Source of the DNA: Pseudomonas californiensis
GTDB lineage: Bacteria; Pseudomonadota; Gammaproteobacteria; Pseudomonadales; Pseudomonadaceae
Assembly: GCF_021147775.1 (NCBI RefSeq)
Contig: NZ_JAGTPK010000015.1
Coordinates: forward strand, 1 to 64,000
Length of the DNA: 64,000 nucleotides
Direction: 5' to 3'
Positions 54,917 to 64,000 of this stretch are shown piece by piece. Position 1 is the stretch's first letter. Every line of letters starts with the position of its first letter. The translations under genes and the position numbers were made by a program. Below the pieces are notes generated by a model. That model had not been told where the DNA came from. It ran no database searches and saw only the letters and a list, made by a program, of their open reading frames with translations.

Positions 54917-57334
54917 ATGAGCGATCCGCAAACAGACTCGCCAGATTTGCCGAATGACGCAGCCGAGCTCGACGTTTCGCTGAGTTCCGATAGCACCTCA
55001 CTTGCCCTCCCCGGCCAGAATTTGCCGGACAAGGTTTATATCATTCCGATCCACAATCGCCCGTTCTTCCCGGCGCAGGTTTTGCCGGTAATCGTCAACG
55101 AAGAGCCGTGGGCCGAGACGCTGGAACTGGTGAGCAAGTCCGACCACCACTCGCTGGCGCTGTTTTTCATGGACACGCCACAGGAGGACCCGCGTCACTT
55201 CGACACGAATGCGCTGCCGGAGTATGGCACTTTGGTCAAGGTTCACCATGCCAGCCGTGAAAACGGGCGCTTGCAGTTTGTTGCGCAGGGCCTGAGCCGG
55301 GTGCGCATCCGCACCTGGCTCAAGCACCATCGCCCGCCGTATTTGGTCGAGGTCGAATACCCGCAGCAGCCGAACGAGCCTACTGACGAAGTAAAAGCCT
55401 ATGGCATGGCACTGATCAACGCGATCAAGGAACTGCTGCCGCTCAACCCCTTGTACAGCGAAGAGCTGAAAAACTACCTCAATCGCTTCAGCCCGAACGA
55501 CCCGTCCCCGCTGACCGACTTTGCCGCCGCGCTGACTTCGGCGACCGGCGTAGAGCTCCAGCAGGTGCTGGACTGCGTGCCCATGCTCAAGCGCATGGAA
55601 AAAGTTCTGCCCATGCTGCGCAAGGAAGTCGAAGTCGCACGCCTGCAGAAAGAGATCTCCGCCGAGGTCAATCGCAAGATTGGCGAGCATCAGCGTCAGT
55701 TCTTCCTTAAAGAGCAGCTCAAGGTCATTCAGCAGGAACTGGGGCTGAGCAAGGACGACCGCAGCGCTGATATCGAGCAGTTCGAGCAACGCCTGGAAGG
55801 CAAGACATTGCCACCGCAGGCGCGGAAAAAGATCGACGAGGAGATCGGCAAGCTTAAGGTCCTGGAAACCGGCTCGCCCGAATACGCCGTGACCCGCAAT
55901 TACCTCGACTGGGCCAGTTCCCTGCCGTGGGGCGTGTATGGCGCGGATAAACTGGACCTCAAGCACGCCCGCAAAGTCCTGGACAAGCACCACGCAGGGC
56001 TGGACGACATCAAGTCCCGGATTCTCGAATTCCTCGCCGTGGGCGCCTACAAAGGCGAGATCAGCGGCTCCATCGTACTGCTGGTCGGACCGCCAGGCGT
56101 GGGCAAGACCAGCGTCGGCCGCTCAATCGCCGAATCCCTCGGACGACCGTTCTATCGCCTGAGTGTGGGCGGCATGCGCGACGAGGCCGAAATCAAGGGT
56201 CACCGTCGGACTTACATCGGTGCCCAGCCCGGCAAACTGGTTCAGGCGCTCAAGGATGTAGAGGTGATGAACCCGGTCATCATGCTCGACGAAATCGACA
56301 AGATGGGTCAAAGCTATCAAGGCGACCCGGCCTCTGCTCTGCTTGAAACACTCGACCCTGAACAGAACGTCGAATTCCTCGACCACTATCTGGACCTGCG
56401 TCTCGACCTCTCCAAGGTCTTGTTCGTCTGCACAGCCAACACTCTGGACTCGATTCCCGGCCCCTTGCTTGACCGCATGGAAGTGATTCGCCTGTCCGGC
56501 TACATCACTGAAGAAAAACTCGCGATTGCCAAGCGCCACCTGTGGCCCAAGCAACTGGAAAAGGCCGGCGTCGCGAAGAGCAAGCTGACCATCAGCGACA
56601 GTGCGCTGCGCGCCGTGATCGAAGGTTATGCGCGGGAAGCCGGTGTACGGCATCTGGAGAAGCAGCTCGGCAAGCTGGTGCGCAAAGCTGTCGTCAAACT
56701 GCTGGACGCTCCTGATTCAACCATCAAGATCGCGCCGAAAGACCTCGAAGCGTCACTGGGCATGCCGTTGTTCCGCAGCGAGCAGGTACTGTCGGGCACC
56801 GGCGTGATCACCGGCCTGGCCTGGACCAGTATGGGCGGCGCGACGCTGCCGATCGAAGCAACACGTATCCACACGTTGAACCGCGGCTTCAAGCTGACCG
56901 GGCAGTTAGGCGACGTGATGAAAGAGTCGGCCGAAATCGCTTACAGCTACATCAGTTCCAACCTGTCGAAGTTTGGCGGCGACGCGAAGTTCTTTGATGA
57001 AGCGTTCGTGCATGTGCACGTTCCTGAAGGCGCTACACCGAAGGACGGCCCAAGTGCAGGTGTGACCATGGCCAGCGCCCTGCTGTCCCTGGCTCGCAAT
57101 CAGCCGCCGAAGAAAGGCGTTGCGATGACCGGCGAACTGACCCTCACCGGTCATGTGCTGCCGATTGGCGGCGTGCGTGAGAAAGTCATCGCGGCCCGTC
57201 GTCAGAAGATCAATGAGCTGATCCTGCCGGAGCCCAATCGTGGCAATTTCGAGGAGCTGCCTGACTACCTCAAGGAAGGCCTGACGGTTCATTTCGCCAA
57301 GCGCTTTGCCGATGTAGCGAAAGTGTTGTTCTAA
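54917..57334 (+). CDS. lon: ATP-dependent Lon protease
   Basis: 806 residues. LON substrate domain (about 30-240), coiled coil, AAA+ module with Walker A GPPGVGKTS (near 391) and Walker B VIMLDEIDKM, and protease domain with catalytic serine in KDGPSAGVT (near 712) and lysine in GGVREKVIAA (near 755). It degrades misfolded and regulatory proteins. The neighbourhood (no clpX, hupB) and the I42 inhibitor gene behind it suggest this is the second Lon paralog of pseudomonads (PA0779-like). Start at 54917 with CAGGTG; the longer frame adds an unconserved leader. Confidence 0.93.
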   Translation: MSDPQTDSPDLPNDAAELDVSLSSDSTSLALPGQNLPDKVYIIPIHNRPFFPAQVLPVIVNEEPWAETLELVSKSDHHSLALFFMDTPQEDPRHFDTNALPEYGTLVKVHHASRENGRLQFVAQGLSRVRIRTWLKHHRPPYLVEVEYPQQPNEPTDEVKAYGMALINAIKELLPLNPLYSEELKNYLNRFSPNDPSPLTDFAAALTSATGVELQQVLDCVPMLKRMEKVLPMLRKEVEVARLQKEISAEVNRKIGEHQRQFFLKEQLKVIQQELGLSKDDRSADIEQFEQRLEGKTLPPQARKKIDEEIGKLKVLETGSPEYAVTRNYLDWASSLPWGVYGADKLDLKHARKVLDKHHAGLDDIKSRILEFLAVGAYKGEISGSIVLLVGPPGVGKTSVGRSIAESLGRPFYRLSVGGMRDEAEIKGHRRTYIGAQPGKLVQALKDVEVMNPVIMLDEIDKMGQSYQGDPASALLETLDPEQNVEFLDHYLDLRLDLSKVLFVCTANTLDSIPGPLLDRMEVIRLSGYITEEKLAIAKRHLWPKQLEKAGVAKSKLTISDSALRAVIEGYAREAGVRHLEKQLGKLVRKAVVKLLDAPDSTIKIAPKDLEASLGMPLFRSEQVLSGTGVITGLAWTSMGGATLPIEATRIHTLNRGFKLTGQLGDVMKESAEIAYSYISSNLSKFGGDAKFFDEAFVHVHVPEGATPKDGPSAGVTMASALLSLARNQPPKKGVAMTGELTLTGHVLPIGGVREKVIAARRQKINELILPEPNRGNFEELPDYLKEGLTVHFAKRFADVAKVLF

Positions 57335-57337
57335 GCC

Positions 57338-57374
57338 CTGACGCTGGCGCCTGCGCAGACTTGCGCGGCGTCAG
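57338..57374 (+). terminator. Stem-loop after lon
   Basis: CTGACGC (57338-57344) pairs with GCGTCAG (57368-57374), with additional GCGC pairing inside. No U-tract. Weak terminator candidate. Confidence 0.3.
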
Positions 57375-57500
57375 CATGGCCGGACAGGCCTTGTACGTAT
57401 CGACCCGCTCAGGACTTGCGCCGCAAGCGGGCCATACGCTCCCCTCGAAAACCCTGATCGGTTATCCTCGCAACATCGTCACGCAAAACCGGACCTTGCC

Positions 57501-57890
57501 ATGACTGTTGCCAGACTTATTGCACCGCTGAGCCTCGCCCTGCTGGCCGCTTGTGCACAAACGCCAAAAAACATTGTTTCCATCGACAGCAAAAGTGACT
57601 GTCCGCTCACATTGAGCACTGGACAGACCTTGATCCTCACCCTGCCCAGCAATCCCACCACCGGTTTTCGCTGGCTGACCCAGAACCCTGCCCAAGGCAT
57701 TCTGCGCAGCCTGGGGCCAGAGGTGTACGCCACCGAAGGCAAGGAAGTGATTGGCAGTGGCGGACAATCCGTCTGGCGCTACAAAGCGGCGGACAAGGGT
57801 ACCGGCCACCTGATGATGGTCTATCAACAACCCTGGGCACCCGAGGTTGCACCTGAGCAGACCTTTGACTGCTCCATCACCGTGAAGTGA
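57501..57890 (+). CDS. Chagasin-type (I42) protease inhibitor lipoprotein
   Basis: 129 residues. Lipobox LAAC (Cys18), then a chagasin/ICP fold with the inhibitory loop NPTTGFRW (near 52-59), a GSGGQSVW loop and the C-terminal RYKA...[13 protein letters not shown] strand block. Inhibits papain-like cysteine proteases in characterised relatives (ICP of P. aeruginosa, PA0778). Same placement behind lon as in that species. Envelope-anchored, perhaps guarding against host or own cysteine proteases. Confidence 0.85.
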   Translation: MTVARLIAPLSLALLAACAQTPKNIVSIDSKSDCPLTLSTGQTLILTLPSNPTTGFRWLTQNPAQGILRSLGPEVYATEGKEVIGSGGQSVWRYKAADKGTGHLMMVYQQPWAPEVAPEQTFDCSITVK

Positions 57891-58002
57891 AGCGTTTGGC
57901 AGGCGCTGCCCCGCGCCTCATCCGACAACTCGCTCTGCATCATGCAGACCGGCAACAACTTGGCTAGAATGCCCGCCTTTCAAAGCCTTCGCCGGAACCG
58001 CC

Positions 58003-58746
58003 GTGAGCAAAGAACCCGACCGCATTTTCGCCCAGCCACTGGTTCAGGTGCCTGACTTCGCCTTCAATGAAGACGTGGTGCGGGTATTTCCTGACATGAT
58101 CAAGCGCTCGGTCCCCGGCTATCCGACGATCGTCGAGAACCTCGGCGTCCTCGCCGCGCAGTTTGCCCAGCCTGACACCGTGCTGTACGACCTGGGCAGT
58201 TCGCTGGGTGCCGTGACTCAGGCCCTGCGTCGCCATGTTCGCAGTGAAGGCTGCAGCGTCGTCGCTGTGGATAATTCAAGCGCGATGGTCGAGCGCTGCC
58301 GCGAATACCTGAACGCACAGAACTCCATGTTTCAGGAGCTGCTGCCGGTGGACGTCATCGAGGGCGATATTCTGGGGCTGGAGTTCAAACCGGCATCGGT
58401 CGTTGCGCTGAACTTTACATTGCAATTCATCGCTCCAGAACTGCGCCTAGGGTTGCTGACGCGCATTCACGGCGCACTGGTGCCGGGCGGCGCACTGATC
58501 CTCTCGGAAAAGCTGCGCTTCAACGACGATCAGGAACACGCTCTACTGACCGACCTGCACATCGCCTTCAAACGCGCCAACGGCTACAGCGATCTGGAAA
58601 TAGCCCAGAAACGCAGTGCCATTGAAAACGTCATGAAGCCCGACAGCCTCGAAGAACACCGCCAACGCCTGCTTGCCGCGGGGTTCTCCAGGGTGGTGCC
58701 ATGGTTCCAATGTCTTAACTTTGCCTCGTTGATTGCCCTGCCATGA
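58003..58746 (+). CDS. cmoA: Carboxy-S-adenosyl-methionine synthase
   Basis: 247 residues; converts prephenate and SAM to carboxy-SAM for wobble uridine modification (cmo5U34) of tRNA. SAM-binding motif [14 protein letters not shown] (near 63), [11 protein letters not shown] and NFTLQFI are visible. Starts with GTG. The last codons overlap the start of cmoB (4 bp), as expected for sequential enzymes. Confidence 0.95.
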   Translation: MSKEPDRIFAQPLVQVPDFAFNEDVVRVFPDMIKRSVPGYPTIVENLGVLAAQFAQPDTVLYDLGSSLGAVTQALRRHVRSEGCSVVAVDNSSAMVERCREYLNAQNSMFQELLPVDVIEGDILGLEFKPASVVALNFTLQFIAPELRLGLLTRIHGALVPGGALILSEKLRFNDDQEHALLTDLHIAFKRANGYSDLEIAQKRSAIENVMKPDSLEEHRQRLLAAGFSRVVPWFQCLNFASLIALP

Positions 58747-59702
58747 TTGATCTCGCTCCACTTGTCCGCCGCCTGGCGCGAACGCCACTGGCTGAATGGG
58801 CCAACGGCCTGCAAGCACAACTCGACCTCAAGATGGCCAAGGGTCATGGCGATCTGCAACGTTGGCAGGCGGCGCTGGATGCGCTACCCGACCTGCAACC
58901 GGGCCGCGTCGACCTGGCCGACAGCTTTACCCTTGAAACCGAATGCAATGGCGAAACCCGCACCGTACTGCGCAAGGCACTGATGGGGCTGTCACCGTGG
59001 CGCAAAGGGCCATTCAATGTCTTTGGCGTCCACATCGACACCGAATGGCGTTCGGACTGGAAATGGTCACGGGTATCCCCGCACCTCGACCTCAAAGGCA
59101 AGCGGGTTCTGGACGTGGGGTGCGGCAACGGTTATTACCAGTGGCGCATGCTGGGTGCTGGCGCTGACAGTGTCATTGGTGTCGACCCCAACTGGCTGTT
59201 CTTCTGCCAGTTCCAGGCCATGCAGCGCTATCTGCCCGACCTGCCAGCCTGGCATCTGCCATTCGCGCTCGAAGACTTGCCAGCCAATCTGGAAGGCTTC
59301 GACACAGTGTTTTCGATGGGCGTGCTCTATCACCGAAAATCCCCCATCGACCATTTGCTGGCGTTGAAAGACTGCCTGGTCAAGGGCGGCGAACTGGTAA
59401 TGGAAACACTGGTGGTGCCGGGTGATGTGCATCAGGTGCTGGTGCCGGAAGACCGCTACGCGCAGATGCGCAACGTCTGGTTCCTGCCATCAGTGCCCGC
59501 GCTGGAGCTGTGGATGCGCCGCGCGGGTTTCGAAGATGTACGTTGCGTGGACGTCAGCAACACGACGGTCCAGGAGCAGCGCAGCACCGAGTGGATGCGC
59601 TTTCAGTCACTGGGCGACTTCCTCGACCCTGCCGATCACAGCAAAACCGTCGAAGGACTGCCCGCGCCGATGCGGGCAGTGATCGTAGGGCGAAAACCGT
59701 AG
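58743..59702 (+). CDS. cmoB: tRNA U34 carboxymethyltransferase
   Basis: 319 residues; uses carboxy-SAM made by CmoA to carboxymethylate 5-hydroxyuridine at tRNA position 34. Motif [20 protein letters not shown] (near 125) and [15 protein letters not shown] are typical. Length equals the family. Convergent with pdxJ, 3 bp apart. Confidence 0.96.
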   Translation: MIDLAPLVRRLARTPLAEWANGLQAQLDLKMAKGHGDLQRWQAALDALPDLQPGRVDLADSFTLETECNGETRTVLRKALMGLSPWRKGPFNVFGVHIDTEWRSDWKWSRVSPHLDLKGKRVLDVGCGNGYYQWRMLGAGADSVIGVDPNWLFFCQFQAMQRYLPDLPAWHLPFALEDLPANLEGFDTVFSMGVLYHRKSPIDHLLALKDCLVKGGELVMETLVVPGDVHQVLVPEDRYAQMRNVWFLPSVPALELWMRRAGFEDVRCVDVSNTTVQEQRSTEWMRFQSLGDFLDPADHSKTVEGLPAPMRAVIVGRKP

Positions 59703-59705
59703 TCG

Positions 59706-60446
59706 TTAGCGGGCAGACTCGACAATCAGTGCTTTCATTTCGGCAACGGCAGCCTTGAAACCGACGAACAGTGCATGGGCCACCAGCGCGTGGCCAATGT
59801 TCAGTTCATTGATGCCCTTGATCGCAGCCACCGCCTGTACGTTGTGATAGTGCAGGCCGTGGCCAGCATTGACGATCAGTCCCTGAGCGATGCCGAACGT
59901 TACGCCATCGGCGATTCGTTGCAGTTCATCGGCCACTTCAGTCGGGGTTTCGGCGTCGGCATAGCGGCCTGTATGCAGTTCGATGGCGGGCGCGCCGACA
60001 CGCTTTGACGCGGCAATCTGGCGCTCGTCCGGGTCGATAAACAGCGAAACCTCACACCCGATCTTCGCCAGACGCTCCACCGCCGCCTTGATGCGCGCCT
60101 CTTGGCCCGCCACATCAAGACCGCCTTCGGTAGTCAGCTCTTCGCGGGTTTCAGGCACCAGACAGACATGAGCCGGACGAATACGCTCGGCGAACGCCAG
60201 CATTTCCTCGGTGACACCCATCTCGAAGTTCATACGGGTCTGCAACACTTCCTTGAGCAACAGAACGTCGCGTTCCTGGATATGCCGACGGTCCTCACGC
60301 AAGTGCACCGTAATGCCGTCGGCACCTGCTTCTTCGGCGTCCAGGGCTGCTTTGACCGGGTCCGGGTAACGCGTACCGCGGGCCTGACGCAGCGTGGCCA
60401 CGTGGTCGATGTTCACGCCTAGAAGGATGCGGGTACTTTGGGTCAC
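59706..60446 (-). CDS. pdxJ: Pyridoxine 5'-phosphate synthase
   Basis: 246 residues; condenses 1-deoxyxylulose 5-phosphate with 3-amino-2-oxopropyl phosphate in vitamin B6 synthesis. [27 protein letters not shown] and [10 protein letters not shown] blocks are intact. GTG start at 60446 (after AGGAGA) matches family N-termini; the open frame reaches back into recO. Last gene of the rnc-era-recO-pdxJ cluster. Confidence 0.95.
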   Translation of the reverse strand: MTQSTRILLGVNIDHVATLRQARGTRYPDPVKAALDAEEAGADGITVHLREDRRHIQERDVLLLKEVLQTRMNFEMGVTEEMLAFAERIRPAHVCLVPETREELTTEGGLDVAGQEARIKAAVERLAKIGCEVSLFIDPDERQIAASKRVGAPAIELHTGRYADAETPTEVADELQRIADGVTFGIAQGLIVNAGHGLHYHNVQAVAAIKGINELNIGHALVAHALFVGFKAAVAEMKALIVESAR

Positions 60447-60496
60447 AGGTATCTCCTGAGGTTTGATCGAAGCAGGCCGTAAAGCATAAAGCCTGA

Positions 60497-61180
60497 TCAC
60501 GGCTTGCGAAACAGTTCACGACTGACCAATGGGCGGCCGCCCAGGTGCACGGCCAGTGCCTGACGCATCAGACGCTTGGCAGCGGACATCGCGCCAGGCG
60601 CTGCCCAGTCCGCTTGCGACATGGCGAGCAATTCAACGCCTTGAAACAGTCCGGGCTGCAACAGATAAACCCGTTCAAGACCGGCATCGACTTGCAGGCG
60701 GTACATGCCATCGGCTGCCAGGGGCTCACCGTTGACGTCGACGGTCAGCTCGAAGCCATAACCGAGATCGTCCAGCAGGCGCCATTCGAACGAGCGCAGC
60801 AACGGCTCAAGGGGACGCCCTTCGGCGAGTGCCAACAGCGTGGCCGCATAATGATCGAATACGGCGGGATGAGGGTCTTCGGAAGGCAACAGGCGAATCA
60901 GCAACTCGTTGAGGTACATGCCGCTGAACAGCGCTTCACCAGTCATCCAGGTGGCGACGCCTGCACTTTCCATACGCCCGACATTTTTCAGCTCGCCACG
61001 GCCACGAAACTCGACTTCGAGCGGGACAAAGGGACGCGCCAGCGATCCGGCCTTGCCCTTGGCACTGCGCAGTACTGCTCGAAGACGACCCTGTGGAGTC
61101 AGAAAATCGACCAGCGCGCTGTTTTCGCGGTAGGCACGGCTGTGGAGCACATAGGCGGGTTGACCGGTGGGCGTGCTCAT
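60497..61180 (-). CDS. recO: DNA repair protein RecO
   Basis: 227 residues; N-terminal OB-fold ([23 protein letters not shown]) binding single-stranded DNA and SSB, then a helical domain. Works with RecF/RecR to load RecA. Sits 69 bp after era and about 50 bp before the pdxJ start, the usual gammaproteobacterial order. Confidence 0.93.
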   Translation of the reverse strand: MSTPTGQPAYVLHSRAYRENSALVDFLTPQGRLRAVLRSAKGKAGSLARPFVPLEVEFRGRGELKNVGRMESAGVATWMTGEALFSGMYLNELLIRLLPSEDPHPAVFDHYAATLLALAEGRPLEPLLRSFEWRLLDDLGYGFELTVDVNGEPLAADGMYRLQVDAGLERVYLLQPGLFQGVELLAMSQADWAAPGAMSAAKRLMRQALAVHLGGRPLVSRELFRKP

Positions 61181-61249
61181 CGGACGGGCTCTGAAAAGAA
61201 GGTATTCACTGGGTCCGTGAAATACTCATGGACCCAGCAAAAGAGCGGC

Positions 61250-62152
61250 TTAAAGGTCGCCGTAACCGAGCGAGCGCAGTGCCCGCTCATCATCTGACCA
61301 GCCGCCTTTGACCTTGACCCACAGGTTGAGCATGACTTTGGAGTCGAACAACAGCTCCATGTCACGACGGGCGTCACTGCCGATGCGTTTGATACGCTCG
61401 CCCTTGTCACCAATGATGATCTTCTTCTGGCCATCACGCTCGACGAGAATGAGCGCATGGATATGCAGAATACGACCCTGCTGCTTGAACTCTTCGATTT
61501 CGACAGTGATCTGGTACGGAAGCTCTGCACCCAACTGACGCATGATTTTTTCGCGAACCAGTTCGGCGGCCAGAAAACGACTGCTGCGGTCGGTGATCTG
61601 GTCTTCCGGGAAGAAGTGTTCGTTTTCCGGCAAGTGCGTTGCGATCAGGCTTTCCAGCGCTTCGAGGTTATGCCCGTGTTGCGCGGAAATCGGCACGATA
61701 GACGCATTTGGCAGCTGGCCCTGCAACCATTCCAGATGCGGCATCAGCTCGCTTTTGTCTTCGATGCGGTCGGTCTTGTTGATCGCCAGAATGACTGGAC
61801 CCTGCACGTATTGAACACGCTCAAGCACCATCTGGTCTTCGTCGGTCCAGCGAGTGCGGTCCACAACAAAGATCACCACGTCGACATCTTTCAGCGCGGC
61901 CGAAGCAGTCTTGTTCATGTAGCGGTTGAGGGCTTTCTCGCCATTCTTGTGCATGCCCGGGGTATCGACATAGACGGCCTGAACAGCGCCCTCGGTCTTG
62001 ATGCCCAGCATGTTGTGCCGAGTGGTCTGCGGCTTGCGCGAGGTAATCGCGAGCTTCTGACCGAGAATATGGTTGAGCAGCGTGGACTTGCCTACGTTAG
62101 GGCGGCCGACGATGGCAACATAGCCACAGCGTGTTGCAGTTGTATCAGTCAT
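61250..62152 (-). CDS. era: GTPase Era
   Basis: 300 residues; G1 GRPNVGKST (near 16), G3 DTPGMH, G4 NKTD, and a C-terminal KH domain ([25 protein letters not shown]). Acts in 16S rRNA maturation and 30S assembly. ATG at 62152 overlaps the 3' end of rnc by 8 bp; the longer frame lies inside rnc. Confidence 0.96.
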   Translation of the reverse strand: MTDTTATRCGYVAIVGRPNVGKSTLLNHILGQKLAITSRKPQTTRHNMLGIKTEGAVQAVYVDTPGMHKNGEKALNRYMNKTASAALKDVDVVIFVVDRTRWTDEDQMVLERVQYVQGPVILAINKTDRIEDKSELMPHLEWLQGQLPNASIVPISAQHGHNLEALESLIATHLPENEHFFPEDQITDRSSRFLAAELVREKIMRQLGAELPYQITVEIEEFKQQGRILHIHALILVERDGQKKIIIGDKGERIKRIGSDARRDMELLFDSKVMLNLWVKVKGGWSDDERALRSLGYGDL

Positions 62153-62834
62153 GACCGTTCTCCACGCCAAGTGCAATGAGTGCTGCCGCTGCGGCTACCT
62201 GTTCGGCAATCCGTCGGCTGACACCCTGACCTCGACTTTTTTCATTCAATAAGGCGATTTCGCATTCGACGAAGAACGTCCGGCAATGCGGCTCACCCTG
62301 GATATCCACTACTTCGTAACGCGGCAATTCACACGCACGCGACTGAAGAAACTCCTGCAGTCGTGTTTTCGGGTCCTTGTTGGTATCGACCAGGGTCAGG
62401 CTGTCGAACTCGGTCGTCAGCCACGCCAGCACTCGCTCACGCGCAACCTCCATGCCGGCATCCAGATAGATTGCACCAATCAAGGCCTCAAGCGCGTCGG
62501 CCAGAATGGACTCACGACGGAAACCGCCGCTTTTGAGCTCGCCAGAGCCCAGACGCAAGTATTCACCCAAATCAAAACCGCGCGCCAGCAACGCCAGGGT
62601 TTCCCCTTTGACCAATCGCGCCCGCAAGCGGGACAACTGGCCTTCGCGAGCCTGAGGAAAGCGCTCGAACAGCGCCTCACCCGCCACGAAGTTGAGAATG
62701 GCATCACCGAGAAACTCGAGCCGTTCGTTGTTACGGCCGGCAAAACTGCGGTGGGTCAGGGCCAGGACCATCAGGTCCTGATCCTTGAAGGTATAGCCGA
62801 GCTGACGCTCAAGGCGGCTCAAGGATACGCTCAC
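62145..62834 (-). CDS. rnc: Ribonuclease III
   Basis: 229 residues; cleaves double-stranded RNA in rRNA and mRNA processing. The catalytic signature [11 protein letters not shown] (near 37) and the second acidic site ([12 protein letters not shown]) are intact, followed by a dsRNA-binding domain (about 155-225). Overlaps the DUF4845 gene by 4 bp and era by 8 bp. Confidence 0.96.
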   Translation of the reverse strand: MSVSLSRLERQLGYTFKDQDLMVLALTHRSFAGRNNERLEFLGDAILNFVAGEALFERFPQAREGQLSRLRARLVKGETLALLARGFDLGEYLRLGSGELKSGGFRRESILADALEALIGAIYLDAGMEVARERVLAWLTTEFDSLTLVDTNKDPKTRLQEFLQSRACELPRYEVVDIQGEPHCRTFFVECEIALLNEKSRGQGVSRRIAEQVAAAAALIALGVENGHD

Positions 62835-63208
62835 AGTTTGCCCACGCTCATTTGCTTGTCGAATTTGATGACCACATCAATGCTGCTGATCAACGACTCG
62901 CGTTGCTCGTAATTCAAATGAGCGTTGAACGTGTTGTTCTCCACCGTCACTCTTAACGCCTTGTTCAAATCTATATCCCGAATGCTGTTGAGCTGCATGC
63001 TCTTGTCGACATAACTGTAAAAATCACTGGCTGTGGTGATCGCCAGGCTCTGATTGCTCTCGACCGTCTCGATGATCTTCTTCATCGTCATGTAGTCAAG
63101 GTAATGAGGGACCAGCTTGAATGCGGTACTCGCCGTGAAAACGACCAGCACAAGCACCAACAGACCTCCCAAAAGCGACGCACCTTTCTGAGATGCAGAG
63201 AACGTCAT
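62831..63208 (-). CDS. DUF4845 membrane-anchored protein
   Basis: 125 residues; one N-terminal hydrophobic segment ([26 protein letters not shown] in part) resembling a pilin-like anchor, then a small soluble domain. Conserved between lepB and rnc in pseudomonads; function unknown. Start at 63208 with GGAAG upstream; the longer frame adds a charged leader. Confidence 0.8.
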   Translation of the reverse strand: MTFSASQKGASLLGGLLVLVLVVFTASTAFKLVPHYLDYMTMKKIIETVESNQSLAITTASDFYSYVDKSMQLNSIRDIDLNKALRVTVENNTFNAHLNYEQRESLISSIDVVIKFDKQMSVGKL

Positions 63209-63292
63209 GTTCACTTCCGACCTCCTGGTCTTCCCGCCTGCCCGCCCCGACTGACTCATCGTTGAGCGGGTATTGAAGCTGTTCCAAATGAC

Positions 63293-63320
63293 ATACGGCG
63301 CTGCTCATGCAGCGCCGTAT
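63293..63320. other. Perfect 12 bp stem between lepB and the DUF4845-rnc genes
   Basis: ATACGGCGCTGC (63293-63304) pairs perfectly with GCAGCGCCGTAT (63309-63320) around TCAT. It starts 3 bp after the lepB stop. No U-tract on the minus strand, so read-through is likely. A long perfect stem upstream of rnc could be cut by RNase III. Confidence 0.6.
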
Positions 63321-63323
63321 CCA

Positions 63324-64000
63324 TTACTTGATCAACCCCACCCTCGAAAAGTTGGGGAAGTGACTCAGTTTGGGCTCGGGCCAGCTCATCCAGACAGCGA
63401 ACGCCTTGCCTACAATGTTCTTGTCTGGAACCATGCCCAGCTCGTCCTTGGCAATATTTGGATCATCCCAGTAACGGCTGTCGTTGGAGTTGTCCCGGTT
63501 GTCGCCCATCATGAAGTAATGCGCGGCTGGCACCGTCCATTCGGTATCAGGCGGGGCACGATAACGGCTCATTTCCTGACGGATCTGGTGCTCGACGGCG
63601 CCCAGTTGCTCTTCATAGAGTTCAGCGCTGCCCAGCGTGCCGGGCTCTGTGCCTATCAGCTTTTTGGCAACCAGCTCGCCGTTGACGAACAGACGCTTGT
63701 CACTGGTGTAACGAATGCGATCGCCCGGCAGCCCCACAACCCGCTTGATGTAATTGACGCTCGGGTCGCTCGGGTAGCGAAAGACCATGACGTCGCCACG
63801 CTGCGGATCGCCGATCTGAATCACTTTCTGGTCCAGTACGGGCAAACGAATGCCGTAGGAGAACTTGTTGACCAGAATGAAATCACCCACGTCCAGTGTC
63901 GGTTTCATGGAGCCAGATGGAATCTGGAACGGTTCGACCAGAAACGAGCGCAGCACCAGGACAATAAACAACACGGGAAAGAACGACTTGCCGTATTCGA
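63324..64000 (-). CDS. lepB: Signal peptidase I (5' end outside window)
   Basis: Partial: the frame is open to the right edge, so the first membrane segment lies outside. Visible: catalytic serine in PSGSMKPTL, general-base lysine in YIKRVVGLPGD, and MGDNRDNSNDSRYW. Cleaves signal peptides at the periplasmic face. First visible gene of the lepB-DUF4845-rnc-era-recO-pdxJ cluster. Confidence 0.95.
   Translation of the reverse strand, partial: EYGKSFFPVLFIVLVLRSFLVEPFQIPSGSMKPTLDVGDFILVNKFSYGIRLPVLDQKVIQIGDPQRGDVMVFRYPSDPSVNYIKRVVGLPGDRIRYTSDKRLFVNGELVAKKLIGTEPGTLGSAELYEEQLGAVEHQIRQEMSRYRAPPDTEWTVPAAHYFMMGDNRDNSNDSRYWDDPNIAKDELGMVPDKNIVGKAFAVWMSWPEPKLSHFPNFSRVGLIK

Overview
The window looks like chromosomal core DNA of a fluorescent pseudomonad, most likely the Pseudomonas syringae group. 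I infer this from the gene content and order (argF, glpFKRD, aatJQMP-aauSR, metE/metR, oprB-gcd, lon with a chagasin-type inhibitor, lepB-DUF4845-rnc-era-recO-pdxJ) and from sigma-54/AauR-type control. No phage, insertion sequence, CRISPR array, tRNA or rRNA was recognised. Start codons were adjusted from the longest open frame wherever a ribosome-binding site or family N-terminus argued for it.

Layout. 1-6.1 kb: monothiol glutaredoxin, a lone molybdopterin oxidoreductase, argF coupled to an orphan ABC ATPase, and ybaK. 6.2-11.5 kb: the glycerol regulon glpF-glpK-glpR-glpD with GlpR-like operators. 11.5-18.7 kb: the acidic amino acid system aatJQMP with its two-component regulator aauS-aauR, preceded by two AauR-type inverted repeats and a -24/-12 promoter, then glpM. 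18.8-26.0 kb: FrnE-like DsbA protein, exported hydrolase, metE/metR, NUDIX-ddlA pair, zinc-free L31. 26.3-35 kb: FMN glutamate-synthase-like membrane protein, OpgC, an atypical class A PBP, a YqjI/YqjH-like pair (PadR regulator plus siderophore-interacting protein), small membrane and DNA-binding proteins. 35.4-39.3 kb: an oprB sugar porin broken by an in-frame amber codon, and gcd.

39.5-41.2 kb is a 1.7 kb non-coding mosaic of repeats (order C-A-B-A-B-A-C-A-C). Each module is dense in hairpins. The B and C modules carry the same two-hairpin core in opposite orientation, with compensatory stem changes. This is the least explained part of the window.

41.2-50.4 kb is an accessory-looking eight-gene minus-strand operon: amidase, polysaccharide-deacetylase/cyclic-imidase family enzyme, MFS transporter, two SDRs, a small CxxC protein, a COG0523 GTPase and a signal-less PotD-like protein. 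It is divergent from a GntR regulator with two winged-helix domains. I propose it is a catabolic system for a cyclic imide or amide with dedicated metal supply. 50.4-54.7 kb is a four-gene operon joining a cupredoxin, a membrane c-di-GMP phosphodiesterase, a DUF3034 outer-membrane protein and a truncated-globin lipoprotein. 54.9-64 kb holds lon, the inhibitor, cmoAB and the lepB-rnc-era-recO-pdxJ cluster; lepB runs off the right edge.
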